A stretch of 64,000 nt of DNA from Excoecaria cochinchinensis (lineage: Eukaryota > Streptophyta > Magnoliopsida > Malpighiales > Euphorbiaceae). The position numbers were made by a program, and so were the translations under genes. The stretch spans positions 24,298,001-24,362,000 of the forward strand of contig CANTUQ010000055.1 in NCBI GenBank assembly GCA_947683425.1, written 5' to 3'. The notes beneath the pieces were generated by a model. The model was not told the origin of the DNA. It did no database searches and saw only the letters and a list, made by a program, of their open reading frames with translations. Each line of letters begins with the position of its first letter. Position 1 is the stretch's first letter. Of this stretch, positions 33,634 to 45,206 are shown piece by piece.

Positions 33634-35286
33634 TTTTCTGGGAGTTCTCTGATCTTTTGTTTTGCTACTTTTATTATTTTTGGTTGATTGAACTACTTGC
33701 TGGGGACAGCAAGCTTTTAAGTGTGGGGTAGCTAGTTTGTGTAACTTGGATGTGACTAACCTTGCAGTATTTTAGTATGCTTTATTTTATTATTTCTTTT
33801 GAGTAAGTTTAATTTGATATTAGTAAGTTTTAATTTTATCAAAGCTTAATATTATTATTTCCTTTGCCTTTATATTTTAGAAGTTATATTTTCTACTTTT
33901 TGATAATGGTTTCTTTAGTTAGTTGTTTAAGTTGTATTTTGTGATTTGAGCTCATCAATTCGACTCATGCTTAGCTTAACAAAATTTTAAGTTGTTATTC
34001 CAGCTCAATTGTTAATCTTGAAAAGGTCATTCAGAGCACTTAGTCTGCAAGAGAGTAAGATTCTGTCTTAAAGTTATTTTTCTTAACAATTTTCAAAGTA
34101 GAAATATACAATTACAATTTCTATGAATTGTGCACTTAGGCCAGCTTTTACAAGTAAAGAAAAACCAGCATGAAATCTTTTGATCAGAAAATTTTTAGAA
34201 CACTAGAACCTTCCCCATTGCCCTTCGAAACGATATAACAATTAAGGCATAAATGTTGACATGATTTAGGCATTAATTCTTTTGAGTAGCTACTTAAAAT
34301 AAACTTTTTCCCACCTATTGAAATAATTTTCCATTGCTAGCCCCATTGAGCTGAATGGGTATGCTAAAAGCATACTCTGAAATTTTTCTTGTTACACACT
34401 TAATATGCCATTTAACCTAAATGCTTTTGCCTATCCCTTCTAAGAATTGGCCACTCTAGTATTGGGTTGGGAAGACATTGAAAGTTGAAATAAGGTGTTT
34501 AGTATTAAATAAGTGAGTAAGAAAAATTAAGGAATTTTGGGATATTGCTTGACAAGTAAGTTGCAAGAAAATAGAGGATATAAGTATCCCACTAAGTACA
34601 AATAAAAAAAAATATTTAATTCCGAGTATAGCAAAATTCAAGTGTGGGGTATCCTCTATTAGAAGATAATATTGGGGTATAATAGGGCTCGAGAAAGAAA
34701 TTGTATCTTATTATTTTTCTTATGATTAAAATTTTTCATATTTGGGAAAATAGCTAAGTCTTGGCAATTGTTGTTAGATTGGAAGTAGGTGATGAAAATT
34801 TTTGGGTAGCAGTGTTAGTTGGTAGAGTGGCTGAATCTTTATTTGATTTCCTAAACTTTTCTTGTTAGCCATCACCGATTGAACCGTACATTACAACCTG
34901 CTTAAGACCTAATGATCATGTTTATGTTTTAGTTTGTTAAGTGGAGATGACCTTCGGGTTCCGGTACTAAAGGAGAGGCCTATGGTGTTTCTAGAGTTTC
35001 AAGTGAGAAACCAGAAGTGCATTTATGTACAAATTAAATCTGCTCTTGATTGATTGATGCTGGAAGTTTTAAGTTTTGAAAAATATTAAAACATTGGTTT
35101 TGGCCTTTGCACACACACATCAGAAATTCGATTGTATTTTCTTCTTTTAAAACTTGTTTGAGTAAGAATCACTCTAAAGTGGAATTTACTAAGTGTTTGC
35201 TTGGTATTCTGAATTTCCATGTTCCTGCTTAAAAATTGAGATGGTTGGAAATGAAGAGTTATTTTACTCGAGGGCGAGCAAAAGCT
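33634..35286 (+). other. Athila 3' non-coding region
   Basis: About 1.65 kb with no credible gene. It contains two extra copies of the polypurine-tract word AAGTGTGGGGTA (33719-33730 and 34640-34651) ahead of the real one at 35287. Confidence 0.7.
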
Positions 35287-35301
35287 AAGTGTGGGGTATT
35301 T
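35287..35301 (+). other. Athila polypurine tract
   Basis: AAGTGTGGGGTATTT immediately before the 3' LTR; expected primer for plus-strand synthesis. Confidence 0.75.
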
Positions 35302-37003
35302 TGATAAGTTTAAATTAAATAATATTTTGATGTGAATTTAGAGATTACTTCTTAGCCTAAAAGTTGTTATTTGTGTTAATTTTTGATAAAATGTCATTTG
35401 ATATTATTTGGTGCACTAAATGGAGATTTATGATGTTTTGGCAACATTTTAGGTGGTTTACACGGCGGTGAAGACATCTCTCACCGCCGTGTGAGACGGG
35501 AGGCCAGAAGCATGAGAAGAAAAATTAAGGAAGCAGACTGGAGTGTTTACACGGGGGTGAGAAAATTCTTCACCGCCGTGTGAATCGAAATTAAAGAAAT
35601 TGGTAGCACACCTGGAACATTTACACGGCGGTGAAGAATTTCCTCACCGTCGTGTAACCCCAAAATTTCAGAATGATATTTTATCCAGAGAAATTTACAC
35701 GGCGGTGAGGATATCTCTAACCGCCGTGTAACTTTTAAGATCTGTTGTGTGAATCAAATCCGGAAAAAAATCAAATTTGGAGGCCACCGAATAGACTTTT
35801 TACTTTGATTATTGGGGGGAAAACTAGCTTAAAGGAGGACGATTCTGGAGAAGTTAAGGGGGTCCAGAAGTAGAGAGGGAGACGATTGAGAATAGGGATT
35901 TTTAATTTTGGCTGAAAAATAAACTTTGGGATTTCAGATCTGGAAATTCTTAGAAGTGAGATTTCAATTCTGTAATTTAATTTGGAAGTTGGAATAGCTG
36001 ACTCAGTTGAAGAACATCGCTTGGTTTACTGTAAGATTTTCATTTTCAGATTCAAATGGGTAATATCAATTTCTTTCTATTTAATTCAGTCTTTATTTTA
36101 AGTATGAGTGAGTAATTTTATTTCTTGTTAAGGGATGCCTTAATTCCCCAGTAAATCATGTGAATATTTTGTATGGATTATATTATGCATATACTTCAGT
36201 TTTATCTTCTCTGATTTTATTTGTTGTTGCTGGTTTGAATACAAGTTAAGGGGAGATCTATCAAGATAAACTTTAATTGTAATCAGTTCATAAATACATA
36301 CAAACATACTTCAGTTTTATCGTCTTTGAAATTATCTGTTGTTGCTGGTTTGAATGCAAGTTAAGGGGAGATCTACCAAGATAAACCTTGATTGCAATCA
36401 GCCCATAAATACGTACACATGTTCTGTTCTATTTTAATCAACTTTCATTGATTTGATGAATCCGAATTGGTAGTTAAAATCTGTGAATGTTTATTTCAAT
36501 AGGTTCAGAATGGTGGAAGATAAATGAGTTTGATATCTGAATCCGTAATGGTAAGATTATTTAACTTAGAACTTAAGATCTGTAATAATGCTAATTTATG
36601 TGCTGAATCCGGATTGGTAAGTGCATATTTTAGAGAAGCTGGATCCGAAAGGCAAGCTATGGTATAGGCTAGATTATTCATTGATTGTATATGAAATTGT
36701 TGAATCAAGTATTCGCATGATATTATTGGGGAGAATGGGTATTCCTTAGCAAGATCTCTAAGTTATTTTATCAAATTGATGTATTATTAAATCGTTAATA
36801 TTCTTAGACATTAATATCATCAGTTAGATTATTAATTCTTCAGCATTAAACAATCACAAAATCAAAATAATTGGGAATTCTTTAGCATATAATTAATTAT
36901 CAAACACTTGCACAACACAGTCCCTTGGGTTCGATAACTTGTGGTCTTAATTATATTCCACTATATTACTTGCCGATTCAGTACACTTGCTGAGGTCGCG
37001 TCA
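35302..37003 (+). repeat. Athila 3' LTR
   Basis: 1702 bp, the same length as the 5' LTR. The hairpin array is at 35458-35731, with mutations such as ACACGGGGGTGA in unit 2 and TCACCGTCGTGT in unit 3. It is followed by the duplication ATTTT. Confidence 0.95.
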
Positions 37004-37008
37004 ATTTT

Positions 37009-38432
37009 CATTCCTTTTCTCATTCAACTTATGCAATTTTATTAAAGCACATCCCAAACATCAAAATGAAAGCAATAAGTGAAGCAATTTAAACCAATAC
37101 AATACATTAATTTACAAAATAAAGGCAGAATACAACCCTAACCATTTAAAGCGAAATAGAAATCATCCATAAAATTGGGCATTTATTCAAAGTGGGAACA
37201 TTGGTTCCCGTACACATATTTGCAAAAATAGCTTTTAGGTGACGTTTTGTTGAAGGAAAATTAGGACATTGGTCCGAGTTTATTAAAAAAACCTTATTCA
37301 TTTATAAAAATCTTTTTTTACTTTTTATGTTAACGAATAAAAAAATAACTATTATCATAAATGAAAAATAAATAAATAATATTCGAAAATAGCAAAGGCT
37401 AAATAATGCAAAAGATAAAATATAAAGGAGTGAACAAAAGTGATGTTTCCAAGTCACCCTATTTGAGCCTCTATTTTACCATACATACTTAAAAATAAAA
37501 CTCATAAAATTAAAGCAAAATAAAACATTAGCAACGTTAAAATAAAATATTGAAATAAAAATAAATGGAAAAATAATAGAGAAACGTTAAAGAAACGGTT
37601 AAATTAATAATGCAAAAGATAACACAAGAAAAAAAATTAAAAATAATCAACAAGAAAGAAGAAATAGACCAGGGACGGCCATTTGAGATGTGACCGATGG
37701 GAGGAAGAAGTTTTCCATGACGTCCTGTCACTTTCTTGAGCGACGGTCATTGGTAGTGCCTTCTTCCCATTGGTCATCTCCAAAAGTCAAAAATAACTGA
37801 AAAACTCCATTTTTAAAACATGCAAAGCTTAAATTCTTACATTTTATGTATTTTAAAACATTATTTCAAGCAATTGGGTTGACAAATCTATCAATGAAAC
37901 AAACCTAACATAAAATAATAAAATTACAAAACAAATAAATTAATCTACATTTTGAAGCAAATCATATATCTCAAGCCAACATATTGAAATTAATGTAATA
38001 ATGACTACTTTGAACCAAGAATATTTACCCTCAGAATATTGACTTGTTGGAAGGCAATGACAATGCAAATCTCTACCTTGAATTCCACAAGAATTGGTTG
38101 AAAAGTTGAAAAAATTGAAAATCCCTTTCTCATTTTAAAAAATGTCTTTTCAAACAATGGAAATTTTAGGAGAATAAATCAAGAAAAGAGAATTGATTTC
38201 TCTTTCTCAAATTGACTCTTTGATTTTTCTTAAGAATGAATATTAAAAGAAAACTGATGAAAAGAGAAAATACTTTTGTTTATGAAGAATTAATTTGCTT
38301 TCTCTCAAAATTCGCTTCTCTTGCACCTCTATTTATAGGCTACATTTTGATATAAGGATAAACATAAAAATTTTTAATTTATCCTTGAAGATAAAATTAA
38401 TATATGATTTATCCTAAGAGATAAACGATCTC
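37009..38432 (-). repeat. Tat-like element T: LTR, 5' part
   Basis: Minus-strand continuation of 23382-23714 after the Athila insertion. It has a strong TATAAATA (38330-38337, minus) and a GGACCAATGTCCTAATTTTC-like block shared with solo LTR S near 20520. The LTR start is missing, because element B is inserted at 38432. Nothing else is seen in this stretch. Confidence 0.6.
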
Positions 38433-38626
38433 TGTCACACCACATTCCCCACCCTAGTAGTTTGAGCCACGTTGCATGTGTGTGTTTTGGCATGTGTTAT
38501 TTATTGTAGGGTATATGCATGTTTTGTGGGTTATGGTAAAGTGTGGTTGCATGTATGGTTGTAGGGTGTGAGTGGTTAAATTCCACCAATGGTAGGATGA
38601 CAAGTGGTAAGGTATGTAGAAGGGGA

Positions 38627-38634
38627 TATAAATA
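38627..38634 (+). promoter_or_regulatory. TATA box, LTR B
   Basis: TATAAATA followed by a CT-rich leader about 160 nt long ending at a donor-like TTG/GTAAGTTTT. No ATG occurs in that leader. Confidence 0.6.
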
Positions 38635-38910
38635 GCAAGGAGAGAGAAAGAGAGAGCAGCAATTGGCTGCCTTGCTCTTCTGTTCTCTTCCTCCTAACGC
38701 AGTTTCTTCTCCTCTTCTTCCTCTTCTTCTTGTTTCATCTTGATCCATCTTTCTTTGGTTGAGATTTTGGTGGAAATTGATCAACGCAAGAGTTTATTGG
38801 TAAGTTTTGTTTGGTTTTCTTCTTCTCTTTTGTCTTTTCTCTAGATTTTGTTAGAATGTGTTTTGATCTAGGGTTTCATGGTTATGTGATTTTTTTTGTA
38901 TCTTGGTTTA

Positions 38911-38970
38911 GAGGTGCCTCCTCGAGATTCGAAGGGGAAAGAGAAGGCAAGTCGGAGTGGTGCTAATTGA
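38911..38970 (+). other. Candidate LTR micro-exon B
   Basis: Reads EVPPRDSKGKEKASRSGAN and then TGA, after an acceptor-like TTGGTTTAG. Versus A, synonymous changes occur in Arg, Asp, Lys and Ala codons while the peptide stays nearly constant. A second acceptor-like TTTTTCAG/G follows about 20 nt later. Confidence 0.4.
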
Positions 38971-39365
38971 TTTGGAGCTTAGGATTTTTCAGGTTTGGGA
39001 TTTATGTGCTTTTTGATGCACTTTTTATGATTTTGTAATTTTGATTGGTTTCCTAGGAATTTGGTGGTTAATGTGGATTATGTGGGTCTAATTGCGATGG
39101 ATTTTGTTTAATTTGAGTTTGGAATGCCTTATTGTTGAGTTATTACATAACATTGGGAATTGGATGAACCTTTGTAGCTTTTTGCTGGTTTTGTTAAATA
39201 TCAAATTTTGATCTTGTTATCTCTTGTTTGATTGTGTTTATTGGTGTAAAAGTTGGGTTTTATATTGTTCATGGTGATTAGAAAGGTTTGAATTGAGGTG
39301 AGTGGAAGTTTGGATTTGATTTTAGGAACTCTGAGATTTCTGCATTTTGGCTGAGAATTGGGAGA

Positions 39366-39735
39366 CACGACACTGTCGTGAGCGCAATGCCATCGCGAGC
39401 CCAACAGAATCAGGTAATCCAATTCTCACAATTGTTGGATTTCCAGTGTAGGATGATTTGTTCCAAGTCATGAAGGGCAGCACGACTCGGCGGGGGAGCA
39501 TGGCAGTTTCATGAGTCGTGAAGCTTTTAACGAGTCGTGAAAGTAGCTAGTACGACTCGGCTGGGAAGTCTTGTCATGAGTCGTGCACTAGGACATGACT
39601 CATGACAGCTTCGGCCAGTGCGAGCGAAGGCTGGCTTCGACACGAGTTATGTCAACATGCACGACTCGTGTCAGCCTTCCTTTAAGCATGGCATATCTAG
39701 CTACTGTTGCGAGCGCGACCTCTATTCTTGAGCAT
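39366..39735. repeat. CG-rich palindrome region in LTR B
   Basis: Clearest unit CACGACA-C-TGTCGTG (39366-39380). Scattered CGACTCG/CGAGTCG words (39480-39670) can pair with each other. More decayed than the arrays of C and F. Confidence 0.5.
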
Positions 39736-39905
39736 GACAGTGACCCTCCCTGCCTGCCCCATTTTCTGAAAATGATTTTCATGTCTCATTTACATGGGTT
39801 CACCCTACTGCATGGTACCTAACTTTGCTCATGCATGCATAATATTATAGCCTCTATATTATAAGTTATATGTTTTGTTTTGAATATGGATTATATTATG
39901 CATAG

Positions 39906-40156
39906 CCTGCAAGAGTCAATTTAGTGGATAGTTAGGCATGCCTAATAGAGTTCAGTAGCTGCAGCCCTATTGTTCTGTTCTGGACCCTGATCAGGTCCCT
40001 GTTTGGATCCTCGCGATCCTCAATGTGTACGAATCTTTTTTAAGATCCCCAATGTGAAAAATATTTTAAATGAGAAAATAATGATGTTGCTTTTCATTGG
40101 TGCCCTCGGGTACCCCCAATGCATTTACTCGTTATCCACTATTGTGAGTCAGCAGG
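39906..40156 (+). other. Conserved LTR hairpin domain, copy B
   Basis: Outer pair CCTGC (39906-39910) with GCAGG (40152-40156). Inner pair TAGTGGATA (39922-39930) with TATCCACTA (40133-40141). Inside are the perfect palindrome TTAGGCATGCCTAA, GCTGCAGC, the near-palindrome GGACCCTGATCAGGTCC, and GGTGCCC/GGGTACC. Confidence 0.65.
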
Positions 40157-40373
40157 TGTTTTGTTGTGTTATGAGAATGTGAGATCTGAATGTCAATGAG
40201 TATGATCATGTGAATCAATTTATATATGAATTTAATTATGAGTCTTTGAATGCTAACGTATATGACTCAGTCAAGATTTGGTTATATGTGATTATAAGCT
40301 TGTGCCATATTGTATGTGTTTTACCTTGACGACCATTGTGAATGGCCGTTCATACTATTGTTTGTTTTCCCCA

Positions 40374-40412
40374 CTAAGCGTTATCATTTAGCATGGGTGT
40401 TTCATCCGTTCA
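40374..40412 (+). other. Two-hairpin motif, LTR B
   Basis: CTAAGCG-TTAT-CATTTAG, a weak second stem (CATGGG...), and an acceptor-like CCGTTCAG/G. One stem pair is G-T (G-U in RNA). Confidence 0.5.
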
Positions 40413-40774
40413 GGTGCAGATGGTGGTAAGCTTTTGGGAGAGTCTTCGCAGGTTCAGCCAACACAGAGGGATTGGAGTGTTAGGGCTTAGATTTCTGTAT
40501 TAAGATTCTTTTGTAATTTGGGCCCTCATTGTATTTATTATTTTGTACCGCTTTCGCCATGTAATTCTGGAAGATGATTCTTTTTGTAATATCTATTTTT
40601 ATTCAAAACATTATTGTAATGAATTTTCTATATCAATGAATGATCATTTTGTTTTCAAGATTTTATTTTTGTTGTATTTCTATATATTATTTATGTGTTT
40701 GGTTTTTGCCTTGCTTGGTGACACCCCGACTTGTGCGGGTTCTCCTACGTATGGGTAGTGAGTGTTATTGGTTT

Positions 40775-40787
40775 TGGTATCAGAGCC
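40775..40787 (+). other. Primer-binding site, element B
   Basis: TGGTATCAGAGCC, the initiator tRNA-Met type, a few bases after the LTR. Confidence 0.9.
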
Positions 40788-40875
40788 ATGTTTAGGCATT
40801 TTCTGGGTGTTGTTATGAATAGATACATGTTTAGGACTGTTTTGGCTAATGTGGATGTCCCTATGTTTATTTTAG

Positions 40876-42550
40876 ATGGATTTTGATTCGGTGCGTGGAT
40901 CGCTTAAGGGGTAAGCTGAGAGTGTGAATCCTCAAGCACAAGATCCTTCAGTGTCTGGTCTTGCTCAACCAGCTAGGATGCAGCTTAAGCTCGCAGCCAT
41001 GCTTTTTGAGGTTATGTTAAAGATCTCTCAGGACATGGCTCGAGTCTTAGAAAGGGTGACTGCTTTGAGAGCCCCTATAGAGAGCATGAGGAAAGCTGGG
41101 GCAGAAGATTTCTATGTAACAAGTCTGGATGAATCTTAATTTACTGAGAAATGGATTGAGAAAGTGGAGCGTGTGGTTGATGTGATCCGTTGCCCTCCTG
41201 AAAGGCAAGTTGAATGTGTTGTGGCTTTGCTTCTGGGCTCAGCCTATGATTGGTGGAAGTTTGTTCGTAGGCATCCCCAGTTGCCTGACCCGGTCACATG
41301 GGAGTTCTTCGAGCGGGAATTCACGAGTAAGTATGTGACCAGGGCCTACAAGGACGCTAAGTGGGCACATTTCCTAAGTCTGAAGTAGAGGGCTATGTCA
41401 GTTTCTGAATATGAAAAAGAGTTCAATAGGCTTAGGAAGTATGCTCCTGAGGGTATTCGTACAGAAGAGTTTCGGTGCCAGCATTTTAAGGCATAGTTAA
41501 ATGAGTCATTGAGGGCTATGCTTATTTATCTGATGAGTACCCCTGCTATCAATTACTACCAAAATGTCCAAGCAGCTGTGAGGGCAGAGAGGTCAGAATC
41601 GATTTTGAGAGATAGAGCTCAGAGAAGGAATCCCCCTCGTGGAGGTTCATCCTCGAGTAAGAGATCCAAGAATCCGTAGGATGAGTCTTCTTCGGGTCCT
41701 GCTTCGAGGGGTAGGAGGCAAGGTTTTGCTATGGGTTCGAGTGCTAGTAGAGGCGATTCTGGTGGTAGGATTGAACTGTTGCCTGGGTGTTCTCACTGCA
41801 GTAAGTGCCACAAGGACGAGTGTAGGTGGCTTACAGGTGGTTGTTTTCGATGTCGGAGCACCAAACATTTTCTGGCTAACTGTTCAAAGTTAAGTGAGAA
41901 TACTGGAGATTAGCGTGAGGCTAGCCGAGCTGGGTCTAATGCTCCTCAAGCCAGTCGAGATAGAGGCAGAGGTAGAGGTCGAGGTGGTTGGCCTAGAGAG
42001 GGTGCTCCATCAAAATCAGTGGATCGTCCTCAGATGGTTCCAGCGAGGGCATATGCTATGAGAGCTCGGGATGAGCAAGATGCGCGAGATGTGATTACTA
42101 GTAAGTTTCTACTCTTTGATACTGAGATGTATGCTCTAATTGATCCTAGTTCCACACACTCATATTTGTGCACGGATAAGTTATTTGATAAGTTGCATGA
42201 TGTTGATCAGTTAGATTATGTGATTTGTGTGATCAGTCCCTTAGGGCATAGTGTCAACGTGAGTAGGGTGTTGAGGAATTGTCCCGTGTTGGTTCAAGGC
42301 ATAGAGTTTACAGTGGATTTGATAGATTTACCTTTTTGAAAATTTGATCTGATTCTGGGAATGGATTGGTTAAGTAAGCTTCAGCCAGTGGTAGATTGTC
42401 ATAGGAAGATGGTTATGTCGCAGGATAGAGATTAGTCTCCAGTTGTGGTTAAAGGTTTAGGCTCAGGTTCCTTGGGAAATGTGATTTCTGCCATGCAAGC
42501 TAAGAGGTTTATAAGGAAGGGTTGTGAGGTATTTTTGGCTGTAGTGTTGG
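40876..42550 (+). pseudogene. Element B gag and protease, eight nonsense codons
   Basis: The frame from ATG 40876 matches the Gag of C (SVNPQAQ, RVTALRAPIESMRKAGAEDF, LLLGSAYDWWKF). It continues to a zinc knuckle (CFRCRSTKHFLANC, about 41838-41880), the basic RGRGRG linker and the protease start (ALIDPSSTHSY, where the usual Gly is Ser). Stops: 40912 TAA, 41137 TAA, 41386 TAG, 41494 TAG, 41677 TAG, 41911 TAG, 42337 TGA and 42433 TAG, all in one frame without a frameshift. The element is cut at 42550 by D; the frame resumes at 63391. Confidence 0.88.
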
Positions 42551-43135
42551 CGTAATGCCCGGGAATGTACCCTAGTGGTATTGACCTAGTTTGAGATGTG
42601 TGTGATTGAATGTGATGTTTGGACTTAATTGAAAAGAAGGAAGGACTTAATTGAAAAGATGAGTGGAAGTTTAGTGGCCAAATAGCAATTATGCATGACT
42701 GAATTAATAGCGAGTTAGTGGCTGATTAATTAAGAAAAAACAAGGATTAATTAGAGAATAAAATAATGCTAACCTAGGTGAGTGGAGGCAGATTTTTTAT
42801 AGTGGAATTTGCTAGCTTAATCTTAAGCTGCTACCTACACCTCTTTGCATGCAAGGAATTCTGAGGGAGAGAAGACAACATTCAGTTGAGAGCAATTTAG
42901 CATTTTTTGTGTTTGCTTTCTTCTCTCTTGTTGTGAGTGAGGTGGTGGAGTGGTCATATTACCAATTGTATGTGTATCAAAAATGAGGAACAAGAATTAA
43001 GAGTTAAAATTCTAAAGGTAAGTGATTAAGTAATTGCTACTCTCATATTCTACTCATTCTTTCTTGGCTTTGAATTGGTTTGGATTGGTATTGATGGATT
43101 GTGTTTATCCTAGAATTGCACTGGTTTTGGTAGTT

Positions 43136-43198
43136 GAAGAGGTGCAGAAAGATAGGGGAAAGGCCAAAGTTGGAGAGCCGAGCGCCCAACGGAATTAG
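43136..43198 (+). other. Candidate LTR micro-exon D
   Basis: Reads EEVQKDRGKAKVGEPSAQRN and then TAG, following acceptor-like TTTTGGTAG/TTGA, the same junction word as in A. The 3' LTR copy (about 49199-49261) encodes the same peptide with silent changes only. Confidence 0.4.
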
Positions 43199-44221
43199 GA
43201 GCGTAGGCGACAAGGTTTGGGATATATATGTGTTATATGTTGATTAGTTTGCCTTTGATGTGTAAATGATGCATGAATGTGAGATTTGAGATATTGAGCA
43301 TGATTATGTGCTATGTGATGACATGTAATTGAATTGCTATAAATGCTTTGTGGTGAGAATGAAGAACTAGCATGTGCAAAACAAAGAGCAAGCATGAAAC
43401 TTAGTTCAGGGAAAATCTTGTTTATGTCCTACCAGACCTCTGTGTATTGTTTTGATCATAACTAGAGTTTGACAACTCTAATTTTTGTTTTTGTTGCATC
43501 ATTTGCACCATAACCTCTATACCTTTAATTTTCTAGAGAGACTATAAATTAATTCTGAATCTAAGAGGCCAAAAAATGTCAATAAACGGACGTGTTTCTG
43601 TCCAGCCGGGTTGATTTGAACAGTCTGTAGTGTTTAATGCATATCTCTTAATTTAAGAGTTATAATGACCTGAAACTTGTTCCATTGGAAACTATACATC
43701 TTAGGGAACAATTATAAAGAAGGAAACTTTGTCTAAAAATGAGGTCTAGAGGTTGGTTTTTGCGATGAAAGTTTAGAGTGGAAAGCAGTCTCGTAAGGCA
43801 CCAGAGGTGAGCTTCTGTCGCGAACGCGACAAAGGTCACAACCTCGCGATAGAATAACCTATATGAAGCATTTTATTCTTAATTTTGAGCCCATGGTTAG
43901 CATGGATCAATTCCCTATCTTTCCCTCAATTTATCGTGCATGATTAGGGCTATTAAATGAATATAAAGGTAGTTATCACTGGGAAAAACTTATGAGTATG
44001 ATTAAGATTGGTAATTTAACTAATAAAGTAACAATATAAAATTATGTGAAGGATAGCAAATGGAATGACATATATGTGTGTGTGAGCATTATGCTAGGCT
44101 CAATTGATGTGAATAGTTTGATGTGTTAAAGTGCATGTGGAAAAGAGAATGTGATGAGGGGTGACATATGTGTTATGAAGATTGATCAATGTGAAATTGA
44201 TAACATGACTTAATAAATTAA

Positions 44222-44475
44222 GCCTGCTAGTCAAGTAGTGGATAAATAGGCATGCCTATAGGGTCAAAGTGCTGCAGCCCAATGCGTTTAATGTGTCTGA
44301 TTCCTTGGGAATCATAATGTGATTACAATGCGTATAATCCTTGCAGGATTTTATTATATGCGGAATCATATTATTGTACCTTAGGGTACCAATGCATAAA
44401 TGAGATTTCAATACGATTATAGCATCTCGGTGGTACCAATGCGAAAACCGTTATCCACGGCTTTGAATTGCAGGC
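44222..44475 (+). other. Conserved LTR hairpin domain, copy D (5' LTR)
   Basis: Outer pair GCCTGC (44222-44227) with GCAGGC (44470-44475), a two-sided change relative to ACCTGC/GCAGGT of A and C. Inner pair GTGGATAA (44238-44245) with TTATCCAC (44451-44458). Interior: palindrome TAGGCATGCCTA, GATTCC-TTG-GGAATC, AATCCT-TGC-AGGATT, GTACC/GGTAC. Confidence 0.65.
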
Positions 44476-44701
44476 AATTTAATAAATAGAACTGATAATA
44501 ATACATTCATTATGTATGTTATATTCTGGAATTATGTGATTGTATTGAATAATGCTCTGTGCTTGTGGATGCTAAAGAATTATGCCATGTCTCTCATGAT
44601 ACCTAAGTGTTATAATAACTAGCTAAGCATGATCTTTTACATGTAATGTATGATATTATTATTTGCATGTTGTTTTGGTTGTTATGTTTATGTGTTCCCC
44701 A

Positions 44702-44745
44702 CTAACCGTTATTGCTTAGCACGGGTTTACTCTAATCCGTGTAGG
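44702..44745 (+). other. Two-hairpin motif, LTR D (5' LTR)
   Basis: CTAACCGTTATTGCTTAG (stem partly decayed; the other copy at 50755 reads CTAAGCGTTATCGCTTAG), then CACGGGTT...AATCCGTG and acceptor-like TAG/G. Confidence 0.55.
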
Positions 44746-45100
44746 TACGGACGAGAGGTATTTGAAGGACGCTTCCGCATAGCAACGGTCAATAATAGGA
44801 AGCTGCTAGTGTAGGTTTTGGGGATTTTTGTTATGGGAATTTTGTATAACTATGAAAATGCTTTTGTATAACTAATATGTATATAAGTATGTAAAGGCAT
44901 GTACTAATATGATGACCAAGTAGGTCAACTTTTGGCTATATATTTATGCGTAGTAAGAATATGACTACTGTGAATGATCTATAGATAACCGGTATGAGAT
45001 GCATAATGAGTGAATGTGCATGTGTTCTATGTGTGTAACTATCATTCCTAACTAGATTAGCTGAGCTAGTCTGTCAGTTGGGAATGGGCGTCATAAGTTG

Positions 45101-45112
45101 TGGTATCAGAGC
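45101..45112 (+). other. Primer-binding site, element D
   Basis: TGGTATCAGAGC, initiator tRNA-Met type, five bases after the LTR. Confidence 0.9.
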
Positions 45113-45206
45113 TTAGGTGCAGTCTTTTTTGGGAAATTGGGTAGCTAGGTTGTGTATAGTTATGTTGATCTAATGTGGACGTCCTTGTTTAATCTGTGTA
45201 GTAGCG

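Larger units (their letters stand above)
23715..37003 (+). mobile_element. Athila-type LTR retrotransposon, complete structure
   Basis: 13,289 bp with 1702-bp LTRs at both ends, a perfect 5-bp duplication ATTTT (23710-23714 and 37004-37008), a tRNA-Asp primer site, gag-pol, a downstream gene and a polypurine tract. About two dozen LTR mismatches were counted by eye (roughly 1.4%). No chromodomain is seen. The tRNA-Asp primer and the extra gene after pol are typical of Athila. Confidence 0.95.
38433..40769 (+). repeat. Element B 5' LTR
   Basis: Starts TGTCACACCAC and ends at a decayed TGTTATT. It carries TATA (38627), a donor-like GTAAGT (38800), the micro-exon (38911-38970), palindromes (39366-39735), the hairpin domain (39906-40156) and the two-hairpin motif (40374-40412). 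Closest in this window to LTR A. Confidence 0.85.
42551..45095 (+). repeat. Element D 5' LTR
   Basis: 2545 bp, (C/T)GTAATGCCCGGGAATG to GGGCGTCATA (TCACA in the other copy). Its palindrome content is small: TGTCGCG-AA-CGCGACA at 43816-43831. Donor-like AAAG/GTAAGT at 43018. Confidence 0.88.
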
